A stretch of 42,076 nt of DNA from contig JAUCBJ010001705.1 in the NCBI GenBank assembly GCA_032718475.1, forward strand, positions 1 through 42,076. The letters run 5' to 3'. Source of the DNA: Nemertoderma westbladi. Lineage: Eukaryota; Xenacoelomorpha; Nemertodermatida; Nemertodermatidae. The notes under the pieces are model-generated. The model was not told the origin of the DNA and did not search any database. It saw only the letters and a program-made list of their open reading frames with translations. The translations under genes and the position numbers were made by a program. Below are positions 29,411-40,700 of this stretch, piece by piece (position 1 is the first letter of the stretch; each line of letters starts with the position of its first letter).

Positions 29411-30928
29411 AAAAAATGAACAAAAATTATCTGTTTTTGTAGGCCTACATACCCAGATACCGGTACTGCCTGACTGCTGTACTGACATAATAAATAAATA
29501 ATTTTTATGTTACCGTACGTCAGTATGTGTGTTAATTCTGTATACCAGTCTGCCAGTACAGCAGTAGGCCTATGCCTATACCGTAGCAGCGTAGGCTAAC
29601 TAACTGACTAAAACAGACTTGTATTTGTTTACCGGCGACCGGTAGGCCTACTTAATTAATTAATTAATTAAGCATTTAAGTCAAATATTTTCTTTCCGTT
29701 TTTCTTCACAATCTTCGTAAATTGTATTTCCAGATCTTTTCGTCACACCGTTGTGATATGAATGAGTCCGATATAACTCCGTATTTCACCGTTTGGGTCC
29801 GTTTGGGTTTTTTTAGTCCTACCGGTGACCGGCTGACCGGGGCCTATCCTACATCCTATAGCCTAGTACATACTTTGCCAAGATTCAGCTTATGGTAAAC
29901 AAATTAAAATCACGGCAATGAAAGAAGGTTTTCATTTTCAGACATTTCGAGTTCGCCCTCTTGCGGCGGACTGGAGAACTGCAGCAGTACCGGTTGCACT
30001 ACCCAATCACATTCCAGCCTTCATCAAAAAAGATGCAGCTGCAGCATGCAGGCATGTAGTCGTGGTCTGGTACTGTAATATATTATAAGGCTCAGCTTAA
30101 ACAGATTAAGATGAAGGAAATGGATCGATTTTGTCCCAAATTACCCAGTTTACCCTATCTGCCTATTGCGTCTGTCTATGTACGTACAGTGTCAGCAGGT
30201 CAGAGTGTACAAATGTATGCTGTACACTGCAGCACTGTACAGCTGTACATAGTTACAGAGTTAGGGTTCAACAGAAGGCACTTTATGGGGCCGAACCGAA
30301 CCGAAGCAGGGGCCGACTTTGGGCCGAACCGATCCGAACCGAAGTTCAGAAAGTTAGCAAGTTATGGCAGTATGGTCATCATAACAGCATAAATTCGTAT
30401 TTACGTCTTACGTCACTATACTAGCTGACTGGCAGTGGCAGACTGGTACCTATTTTGGTCAGCGGGCTTAGCGAGAAAGCTATGATTAATTAAAAAAATA
30501 AGTACTACAAAATAAAATGGCAATATTTACATTACTGTACATTACTAACATAAACTACCGATACTGTATACTTACTGCTGTACTGTATGCATGCACTTAC
30601 TGTAGCGTAGCCTATGCAACACATTTTCACCCATAGTCAGATAGTACTGCTGTACTGTGTGACTGTAGTAAGCCGTATAGTAGTAACATCAAATTTAGAA
30701 AACCTCAATAAACACTAAATGTACAGGTAGTCTTTGTAATACTATTTATATATGAGGTAGTAGGTATATTTGGTATTATGTATCAAAGTTATGATTAATT
30801 AAAAAATAGGTGTACTACATAAGTAAAATGACAATATTTAGCCTAACCTAAACTACTGTATAATTAAGCTAATTTTGAAACTACCCAAGTAATCTGGAAA
30901 CAATTAAAAAATTAATGCCATTTAATTG
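29411..30928. other. Non-coding stretch
   Basis: No gene is convincing. It contains (TTAA)n at 29652-29672, a CCGAACCGAACC-rich patch at 30291-30345, several TAGGCCTA and TACCGGTA palindromes, and many TACTGTA/TACAGTA strings. Confidence 0.5.
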
Positions 30929-32512
30929 GGTCCGACGAATTTGTACAAAAAAAGTACAAAAAAATACAAAATAGTAGGCCTACAATATAGTACAAAAGAA
31001 TACAAAAGAGTACAATAAAGTGCAAAAATAGTACAAAAGAGTGCAAAAATAGTACAAAAGAGTACAAACGAGTGAGAAACGCTTACAAAACGTGTATCCA
31101 AGTGTAGTTCAAATCGTTTAGAGGGGCGCACATGATGTGCAAAATAAAACAAAGCATTGTCTGATTGTGGGGCGAGCCATGCATTGAGCGGGGGCTGATC
31201 TAGCAGTCAGACAGTCAGAGAGTATTACAATACAATCTTATGAGTTTTAATGCAGCTTTTTGTTTTCGAAAAACACCCAAAACTGTCCCAAGCCCGCAAA
31301 ATTGCAGAGGGAGAACTCAATAAAGTTGCAGATAGAGGCGTACATACAGACATACATAAACATAGCCCACATAACGTAGCATACAGTCTATCCTTCAGTA
31401 CTGCAGTACTGGTATATGGGCTACTTTAAGACTATGACCTAAATTTTGAATCACAGTTACAGTATAGAGAGTTTTATCTACCCACTGCATAATATGTATT
31501 GCATTATATTGTATTATACGAACTGTAGCCTATTGGCCTATACTTGTATGCCAGTCAAAATCTACATGAATCAAAGTTCTGTCAATCATTTCATACTGAC
31601 CACAGAACCATGGCCGCTAGTGATTGACACTGTAGCGGCGCATATTTCTGTATTTCAGGTGCCGTTGCATTTGCTTACAATTTATTATATTTGTATACAA
31701 GTGCAGTAAGGTAGTCAGCCAGTTAGAGGTTTTGTGCAGCCAGATGAAATCTCACTTTTTTCCAGCCAGTTCATAGAAACACCAGCCCGCACCTGGCTGG
31801 TCTGGATATCAACTGGCTGGCCAATTGCAGTTCCGTTATCGGGCTGCTTTGTTCAGTATGATTTGAAGGAGTTAACCCTCTCCAGCTCTGATAAATGATT
31901 GACAGACTTTCTTGTGATGTAGCCGCAATGCTTGACAGATTTCTTGTGATATAGCCGCAATGCTTGCAGGTGTTCTTGTGATGTAGCCGCTCTGTGGGAG
32001 GTTGGGTATAACTGAAATAGAGGCGCCCCTTGGTGCTTGGTGCTGTGCCTGGATTACAACTGTGAACTGTAGATGCTGAATTAACCTTACGTTAAGTTTG
32101 TAAGTTGTAATAATAAGTTGATTTTGTGTTAAAGTTTAAAATGCGTTAAATTATGCAGCGTTATCTGTTTGTGCTTTGGATGTAACTTTTCCTCTCTCAT
32201 AAGTAAGCCATAAGCTGGCTGCTACTGATAGACAATAGACATTGTGACATGGCTGCATGGCTTATGAAAAGATTCATAATTGAATAATCTAAATACATGG
32301 ATGGCAATTAACCTTATACATATTACATAATAAAGTAATAAACTTACATAACATATTAGCCAATAAAGTAATTAACCTTACATATTACCTAATAAAGTAA
32401 TTAAATTAACCTTACTTTACCTTACATATTATCTAATTGAGTATTGCGGTCATCGGTCATGCCATGGTCTGATGGTATAGTTGATAGTTTAATAATATTA
32501 ACTATATATACG

Positions 32513-32638
32513 TCATTGTTCATAAAATAGAACTTTTATAGCGTTACAGCACGAGTGATTTTGTTTCCCTAGCGACAGTGAGTGAAATAATAGAACAAGG
32601 GCCGTAAAAGCTTTAATGTGCTAATTATGAACAATGAC
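32513..32638. repeat. Foldback (MITE-like) repeat
   Basis: CGTCATTGTTCATAA at 32514-32528 is mirrored exactly at 32624-32638. Complementarity continues inward imperfectly (AGAACTTTTAT/TAAAAGCTTTA, CACGAGTGATTTTGTTTCCC). Confidence 0.6.
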
Positions 32639-32642
32639 GAAT

Positions 32643-32850
32643 CTAATTTTATTTATTTGTGGGGAATTATTTGTAGTTATGAACTCAAACTTTCTAGAAC
32701 AACCAAATAATGACGCGGTGACATACATACATAGTATGGCGTAGGGACATACTGAGAAATATTGTCACACTGCGATGTAAAGCTGGAAAATATGTCGCCC
32801 TGGCGATTTGGTAGTGCGAAATTAATTCCACACAAATAAATAAAATTGTA
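32643..32850. repeat. Inverted-repeat pair, ~29-bp arms
   Basis: AATTTTATTTATTTGTGGGG at about 32645 is mirrored by CCACACAAATAAATAAAATT at about 32828. Together with the adjacent foldback this looks like layered small insertions. Confidence 0.6.
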
Positions 32851-33034
32851 TTGGAAATATTACATTATATTAATTATAATATGTTTCGCGGGATTTGGAG
32901 GTGTGAGAAAATGTCCCACCTCATCTCATACTGACTGAATAATTATGTTTACTCTAAAATCTATAGTCTATCTGCAAGATCAATTTAATTTCTGAAAAAT
33001 TTAAAAAATTATCAGAACTTAAAATTTTCAGATA

Positions 33035-33058
33035 GGGGAGGGGGGGGGGGGGGGGGGG
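33035..33058 (+). repeat. Poly-G tract
   Basis: A near-pure G run of about 22 nt broken by single A residues. It is prone to length error. Confidence 0.85.
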
Positions 33059-33213
33059 AGCTGGACGCAATAAAAATGCATTCCTCTCCAGGAGAAATTC
33101 GACGCAAATAACGGCCCATGCAGCCATGTGAAGAATACAAGACTTTCTACCGTTATATTTCACTTTGCAGTTACCCCCATGTGAAGAATACCGGTACCAG
33201 GTTTTCACCAAAA

Positions 33214-33254
33214 ACACAGGTTACAGAAGGGTTGAATCTAACCAAAACAATAAA
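33214..33254 (+). repeat. Isolated satellite monomer (partial)
   Basis: ACAGGTTACAGAAGGG and CTAACCAAAACAATAAAC match the array at 28700-29296. Confidence 0.7.
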
Positions 33255-34092
33255 CAAATTAGAATATGTACAGGTTAAGACAGAAACTACAGCTGTTGAG
33301 CTAAATAAAGTTCTGCAGTTTGTTATAGTACGCAGGTAGGCTAAGCTTACTGCGTAATATCCCCCACGGCGTTGTAGGCTACTTGGCTTGACACTAGTAT
33401 TGCAGTATCAGAGTATGGGCTGTGGATTCGGTAGTCTATTAGTTGGTTGGTTAGTCTGTTGCTGTTGTGTCAATGGTACTGGTATGTATGTAGAGTCCAG
33501 TGAGCTGTAAATAATTGGCAGCCATCTGGCAATAGGGAGCTTTTGAGTGACATACTAGTACGTCGGCTCTCTGATTGATCTCAGAGAGGTTATGTTTGGA
33601 CACCATCTGGCTGGTAAATATCATCTGGCTGGATTTTTGATTTAATTATATTATTTACAATAACTTCTTCATACAAGCTCTAAATTTATTGTACAAGCAC
33701 GTCAAGGTGTAGAATTTGAAGCCGGTTCTAATGATACTAATATCTCCGTGCCCAAATTTTATTGAGAGTGCCCGTTTAAATTTAAAAATTCCAATGATAA
33801 GCTACGGGGATTTCCACTTAAAAACTGCAGAATCCAGCCCCCATCTGGCTGTACAAAAGACATGAACTGGCTGACTGTACCTTACTGAAGTGTAGTGTAG
33901 TGTATACTTACTATATACAGCTACACTGGCAGGTGACTGGTATACCTGTATACACGTTTTGTATGCGTTTCTCACTCGCTTGTACTCATTTGTACTATTT
34001 TTGCATTCTTTTGTACTATTTTTGCACTTTATTGTACTATATTGTACTATTTTGTATTTTTTTTATACTTTTTTGTACAGATTCGTCGGACC

Positions 34093-34630
34093 GATTCAAT
34101 TAAATTGAAGTTCAGTCCAAAATTAATTAGTTCAACGATGGACAGATTGTAGTCTTACTGTCTTCTGGTCTTACCGGTAGCTCAATCAGTCAATGTAATA
34201 CTTGGAATATTTAGCAAATATCTAGCAAATTTCTGCGCCTGATATAGTGATATATATCCATGACATTGTACATACTTTGAAATCGGACCATTTGGTGCAT
34301 TTGCCATTGGGATTGGGAAGTTGGGTATTCGATTGGGTAGGCCTAAAGTTGGGTGGTATTGGGTATTGGGTATATTAGTGCAGAAGTGGTGTAAGCCATA
34401 AGCTGTAACTGTGTAAGGTTGGGTAAAGTTGGGTATTTAGTAGCTAGTAGGACCGTACGGCAAAATACCTTTATTACAGTATTACCCTGCCGGTGCGGTA
34501 ACTTATTAGGCTACCATGTTTAGTGTCTAGATCGCTGTGTCGAACATTGCCAGATTGCCGTCCCGAACAGCAGTCAGCAGTACAGCCGTATACAATATTC
34601 ATATTCATCTAGACTGCCAGAACAACTTGA
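34093..34630 (+). other. 5' flank / 5' UTR of SH3RF
   Basis: Presumed promoter and 5' UTR of the gene that starts at 34631. There is a loose TTGGGTA-rich patch at 34315-34440 but no TATA box or clear initiator. The transcription start cannot be placed. Confidence 0.45.
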
Positions 34631-34735
34631 ATGGATGAACTGGCACTAAGCGACCTTCTCGAGTGTTCCGTTTGTTTGGAACGTTTGGATTCGGACAATC
34701 ACAAGGCGCTTCCTTGCCAACATACTTTCCATAAG
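34631..34735 (+). CDS. SH3RF1: SH3RF exon 1: RING finger, first half
   Basis: Thirty-five codons from ATG, ending at CATAAG/gtaagt. Ligands C12, C15, C29, H31 and H34 are visible. In vertebrate and fly POSH position 34 is Cys (CQHTFC); here it reads CQHTFH, giving a RING-H2 pattern. Confidence 0.93.
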
Positions 34736-37700
34736 GTAAGTCCTGAACTCAGTAAGTACTGATGTAGTAGGGCCTAAATCAGTAAGTAGTGGGTGCCTTT
34801 TTTACACAATGATCTAAATAGATGTAGACACCTTCTGACCTTCAAAACGACTTCCAATTACCGCACCGATTAAAAAATAGGACAATAAAACCGCAATTTT
34901 ACGGTAGAGGTTCGTGCAGGCTACACAACATTATGCCTAACGGTTGTACTGGTCAGCAGGGACCTAGGCTTACCGCTATACACGAATCTGAAACAGGCGA
35001 CCGGCTGACAAACGTAACGGTAGTCAAATTTATATTTTTATAACAAATATTAGCTGTAATTTATTATTACGTACCGGTAATTTGGAAAAAAAGTGTACCG
35101 GTACCCAGTATAACTTTTTTCCAATGTCTGAATGTAATATCTGAATATATAACAACTACCGGTACCGGTATTAATTTTATTTTTATTTTTTTTTTAGTTT
35201 GTTTTGAAAAAAATGGATGTTTTTTTTCAATTTAGGCCTACAGGACACGTATTAATTGTGGTTGGTCCTATTACAGTATTATGATTAGTACAGAAATCAG
35301 GCATCAGGGTGGGGTATTTCTCTAGGCCTATAAATAACTATTATATACCCGATCGGTATTTATAAATTCCAGCAATGTCTTATCGATATCCACCAAAAAC
35401 GTGATGAACTGCGTTGTCCGGAATGCCGGGTACTGGTAACCTACCACGTGGATGAATTACCGCCCAATCTGATGCTGATGCGGTTGTTGGAGGGACTAAA
35501 ACCGAGACCGAGTCCAGCTACTGCCGAGCAACAAGGTTACCCGTCCCGATATACTGGTTCTACAGGTCAGACGGGCATTAATTTTTACTGTTATTATTTT
35601 GTAGTTATATCTAATATGGATATGGATCCGCAGCTAAAATTATTTCTAGATTACTGTATGTAAGAATATCTACCATATTACGAATATTTAATCTTAATGA
35701 CACAAAGGCATTATTTTAAAATCACCCAGGGACACCTACACCCAGGACCCAGATAAATGTTTTTTTCTGAATTTCGCCATTTTCTGTGCTTCTATATACC
35801 AAAAATCTAGAATGGCCATGGCCAAATCTAACTACCCAAAAGGGCTGTTGAACAGGTAGATCCCGATTACGCTGGAGGCCCCGGGATCGACCCCTTTGTA
35901 CTTTATTTTAATATTTCTGAGCTAAAAATACTGAAATACGAAGATTTTATGATCCAATTTTAAGGAAACGTCAAAACTAGCTCCTGTTTACTGGTTTACT
36001 ATGTATGTGGGTGATGGTAAACCAATGTTTGTGGTTTTTTGAGATGCAAAAAAGGTTTCTCATTTCTTTTTAGCCGCCGCCAAGCCACCCTCGGTACAAT
36101 AGAAAGTTTATTGCGTTTCGTTAACTGCGAGTTAATGTGTATGATCTATCCCTGTTCTGGTCCATAGTAGTGTTTAAACTGGATCAGACTTTTCGGGATT
36201 TCCAGGATCGGGATTCCGCCTTTCGGGATCGGAATTGTAAATTTTGGATTAAAATTCCTTGAAGTATTTTAGTATATGTGGCGGGTTTGGGGTGTAACAC
36301 TGAATTTATCTTAACACTAATCGTACGACAAAGATATATTCAATTACAATTCCTTACAATTACTTACAATTCATTACTGGATGGTTTGCTGACATAAAAA
36401 TTCGATATAATCAAAACATTTTTATTTATCAGATATTCAACTAATTTACTTAACTATTTATACTTCGGGATCCCGTTCCAAAAAAAAGTCGGGATCGGGA
36501 CCGGGATCGCATTTTTCGCCGGGATCCCGGTTTTTTTTGGTATCAGGATCCCGTTTAAACACTAGATCCATATTCCATAGCCAAGTTCTAGTCCTCCCTT
36601 CCCGTGAACACTCAGTTATTGCGCCACAGTACCATATAAATATTTTATTTATATCCTGTTTGTTCGTAATCGTAAATAAACTCGCTTGTTTTTCAGGGTA
36701 TAAACCGACGGCCCCATCTATAGATGTCCCTCCCGTTGGTATGCGACGCTCCGTTTCCTCTCCAATATCACCCAGGAGACGGACCTCCCCGCTCCCGCCT
36801 AGACCTCCGCTTTCACCCAAGCATAAACTGCAACTGGGTAGTCAAAACTCCGGCCACACACCTGTCTCTCATAGCCAAACCACCGGTCACACAACTGTCA
36901 CTCATAGCCAAACCACCGCCCATCCAACTGTCACTCATAGCCGAACCACCGTCCATCCAACTGTCACTCATAGCCAAACCACCGCCCATCCAACTGTCAC
37001 TCATAGCCGAACCACCGTCCATCCAACTGTCACTCATAGCCAAACCACCGTCCATCCAACTGCCACTCCTAGCCTAACTTCCATCCACGCAGTTGTCACT
37101 CATAACCAACCAACTACTCATCTTGATGTATCGGCGAATAAAGCCCCCGGCCAAGCATCACTATCTCAGCGGCCGTGCGCCAGGGCTTTGTTTAAATACG
37201 GCGGAACAGATGACGTGTAAGTGCGGTTATAATATCTTAAACACTTAATTGGTACGGTACCTTAAATCAATTGGGATCGAGCTGAAAATGCAACTGTATT
37301 TAATAATATAGTATTTTGTCCAGAAATGAAAAATATGTGTAAGCCGAGAGAGAGAAACTTGATGAATAAAAGAAACAGCTTGATTCAATTTAGTTGTATT
37401 TTCCCCCCACCCTCGTTAAATTTGTAATTAAATTTAGGCCCTTATATGTATTATGAATATTTTTTCCAGAGATCTTTCTTTCGAAAAAGGTGACTTCATT
37501 TACTTAAAGAAACGGATCGATGTGAACTGGTTGGAGGGGGAATGTAAAAATCGTAGTGGTGTATTTCCCTTCAACCACGTACAGGTCAGTGTATGTTGGT
37601 TCAATTCAACCCCGTACAGGTCAGTGTGTGTTGGTTCAATTCAACCCCGTACAGGTCAGTGTGTGTTGGTTCAATTCAACCCCGTACAGGTCAGTGTATG

Positions 37701-40700
37701 TTGGTTCAATTCAACCACGTACAGGTCAGTGTGTGTTGGTTCAATTCAACCACGTACAGGTCAGTGTGTGTTGGTTCAATTCAACCACGTACAGGTCAGT
37801 GTGTGTTGGTTCAATTCAACCCTGTACAGGTCAGTGTGTGTTGGTTCAATTCAACCACGTACAGGTCAGTGTATGTTGGTTCAATTCAACCACGTACAGG
37901 TCAGTGTGTGTTGGTTCAATTCAACCACGTACAGGTCAGTGTGTGTTGGTTCAATTCAACCCCGTACAGGTCAGTGTGTGTTGGTTCAATTCAATCACGT
38001 CTAGGTCAGTGTATGTTGGTTCAATTCAACCACGTACAGGTCAGTGTGTGTTGGTTCAATTCAACCACGTACAGGTTAGTGTGTGTTGGTTCAATTCAAC
38101 CACGTACAGGTCAGTGTGTGTTGGTTCAATTCAACCACGTACAGGTCAGTGTGTGTTGGTTCAATTCAACCACGTACAGGTCAGTGTGTGTTGGGTCAAT
38201 TCAACCACGTACAGGTCAGTGTGTGTTGGTTCAATTCAACCACGTACAGGTCAGTGTGTGTTGGTTCAATTCAACCCCGTACAGGTCAGTGTGTGTTGGT
38301 TCAATTCAACCACGTACAGTACAGGTCAGTGCGTGTTGGTTCAATTCAACCCCGTACAGGTCAGTGTGTGTTGGTTCAATTCAACCACGTACAGGTCAGT
38401 GTATGTTGGTTCAATTCAACCACGTACAGGTCAGTGTGTGTTGGTTCAATTCAACCACGTACAGGTCAGTGTGTGTTGGTTCAATTCAACCACGTACAGG
38501 TCAGTGTGTGTTGGTTCAATTCAACCCCGTACAGGTCAGTGTGTGTTGGTTCAATTCAACCACGTACAGGTCAGTGTATGTTGGTTCAATTCAACCACGT
38601 ACAGGTCAGTGTGTGTTGGTTCAATTCAACCACGTACAGGTCAGTGTGTGTTGGTTCAATTCAACCACGTACAGGTCAGTGTGTGTTGGTTCAATTCAAC
38701 CACGTACAGGTCAGTGTGTGTTGGCTCAATTCAACCACGTACAGTACAGGTCAGTGTGTGTTGGTTCAATTCAACCCCGTACAGGTCAGTGTGTGTTGGT
38801 TCAATTCAACCCCGTACAGGTCAGTGTGTGTTGGTTCAATTCAACCCCGTACAGGTCAGTGTGTGTTGGTTCAATTCAACCACGTACAGGTCAGTGTGTG
38901 TTGGTTCAATTCAACCACGTACAGGTCAGTGTATGTTGGTTCAATTCAACCACGTACAGGTCAGTGTATGTTGGTTCAATTCAACCACGTACAGGTCAGT
39001 GTGTGTTGGTTCAATTCAACCACGTACAGGTCAGTGTGTGTTGGTTCAATTCAACCCCGTACAGGTCAGTGTGTGTTGGTTCAATTCAACCACGTACAGG
39101 TCAGTGTGTGTTGGTTCAATTCAACCCCGTACAGGTCAGTGTGTGTTGGCTCAATTCAACCACGTACAGTACAGGTCAGTGTGTGTTGGTTCAATTCAAC
39201 CCCGTACAGGTCAGTGTGTGTTGGTTCAATTCAACCCCGTACAGGTCAGTGTGTGTTGGTTCAATTCAACCACGTACAGGTCAGTGTGTGTTGGTTCAAT
39301 TCAACCACGTACAGGTCAGTGTATGTTGGTTCAATTCAACCACGTACAGGTCAGTGTATGTTGGTTCAATTCAACCCCGTACAGGTCAGTGTGTGTTGGT
39401 TCAATTCAACCACGTACAGGTCAGTGTGTGTTGGTTCAATTCAACCACGTACAGGTCAGTGTATGTTGGTTCAATTCAACCACGTACAGGTCAGTGTATG
39501 TTGGTTCAATTCAACCACGTACAGGTCAGTGTGTGTTGGCTCAATTCAACCACGTACAGTACAGGTCAGTGTGTGTTGGTTCAATTCAACCCCGTACAGG
39601 TCAGTGTGTGTTGGTTCAATTCAACCCCGTACAGGTCAGTGTGTGTTGGTTCAATTCAACCCCGTACAGGTCAGTGTGTGTTGGTTCAATTCAACCACGT
39701 ACAGGTCAGTGTGTGTTGGTTCAATTCAACCACGTACAGGTCAGTGTGTGTTGGTTCAATTCAACCCCGTACAGGTCAGTGTGTGTTGGTTCAATTCAAC
39801 CACGTACAGGTCAGTGTATGTTGGTTCAATTCAACCACGTACAGGTCAGTGTGTGTTGGTTCAATTCAACCACGTACAGGTCAGTGTGTGTTGGTTCAAT
39901 TCAACCCCGTACAGGTCAGTGTGTGTTGGTTCAATTCAACCACGTACAGGTCAGTGTGTGTTGGTTCAATTCAACCACGTACAGGTCAGTGTGTGTTGGT
40001 TCAATTCAACCACGTACAGGTCAGTGTATCTTGGTTCAATTCAACCACGTACAGGTCAGTGTATGTTGGTTCAATTCAACCACGTACAGGTCAGTGTGTG
40101 TTGGTTCAATTCAACCACGTACAGGTCAGTGTATGTTGGTTCAATTCAACCACGTACAGGTTAGTGTATGTTGGTTCAATTCAACCACGTACAACTTAGT
40201 TGTTCACGTGCTGCTCGAAATCCCAGACTAGTTAACCAGTCAGTTTAGTTGTTCACGTGCTGCTCGAAGTCCCAGACTAGTTAACCAGTCAGCATAGTTG
40301 TTCACGTGCTGCTCGAAGTCCCAGACTAGTTAACCAGTCAGCTTAGTTGGTCACGTGTTGCTCGAAGTCCCAGACTAGTTAACCAGTCAGCTTAGTTGTT
40401 TACTTGCTGCTCGAAGTCCCAGACTAGTTAACAAGTTAGCTTAGTTGTTCACGTGCTGCTCGAAGCCCCAGACTAGTTAACGTGCTGGTTTAGTTGTTCA
40501 CGTGCTGCTCGAAGTCCCAGACTAGTTAACCAGTCAGCTTAGTTGTTCACGTGCTGCTCGAAGTCCCAGACTAGTTAACCAGTCAGTTTAGTTGTTCACG
40601 TGCTGCTCGAAGTCCCAGACTAGTTAACCAGTCAGCATAGTTGTTCACGTGCTGCTCAAAGTCCCAGACTAGTTAACCAGTCAGCTTAGTTGGTCACGTG

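Larger units (their letters stand above)
31704..33887. mobile_element. 2.2-kb non-autonomous DNA transposon (inner of a nested pair)
   Basis: The ends CAGTAAGGTA and GTCAGCCAGTT, then CAGCCAGATG, are inverted at the right end (CATCTGGCTG, AACTGGCTGAC, TACCTTACTG). A 5-bp direct repeat AAGTG flanks it (31699-31703, 33888-33892). CTGGCTG motifs are repeated subterminally (31789-31830, 33608-33640). It has no transposase frame. I cannot assign the superfamily. Confidence 0.7.
30929..34092. mobile_element. 3.2-kb inverted-repeat element (outer of a nested pair)
   Basis: Left arm 30929-31102 and right arm 33944-34092 are inverted copies: GGTCCGACGAAT(T/C)TGTAC, a (GTACAAAA)-like minisatellite, then ACGAGTGAGAAACGC and CAAAACGTGTAT. 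Arm length is about 150-175 bp. No clear target duplication is visible at the edges. There is no transposase, so it is non-autonomous or decayed. It encloses the element at 31704-33887. Confidence 0.7.

Noticed and set aside
30111-30424. Overlapping frames of 93 and 97 codons
   Set aside because: No domain, no splice context, and part of the sequence is a CCGAACC simple repeat.
34315-34440. TTGGGTA-rich patch as an interstitial telomere
   Set aside because: Units are irregular and are not TTAGGG.
37556-40231. Open frames of 891, 868 and 693 codons on the plus strand
   Set aside because: They are the 35-bp array read in three registers. The unit has no stops, so length carries no coding evidence; codon use is identical repeat by repeat.
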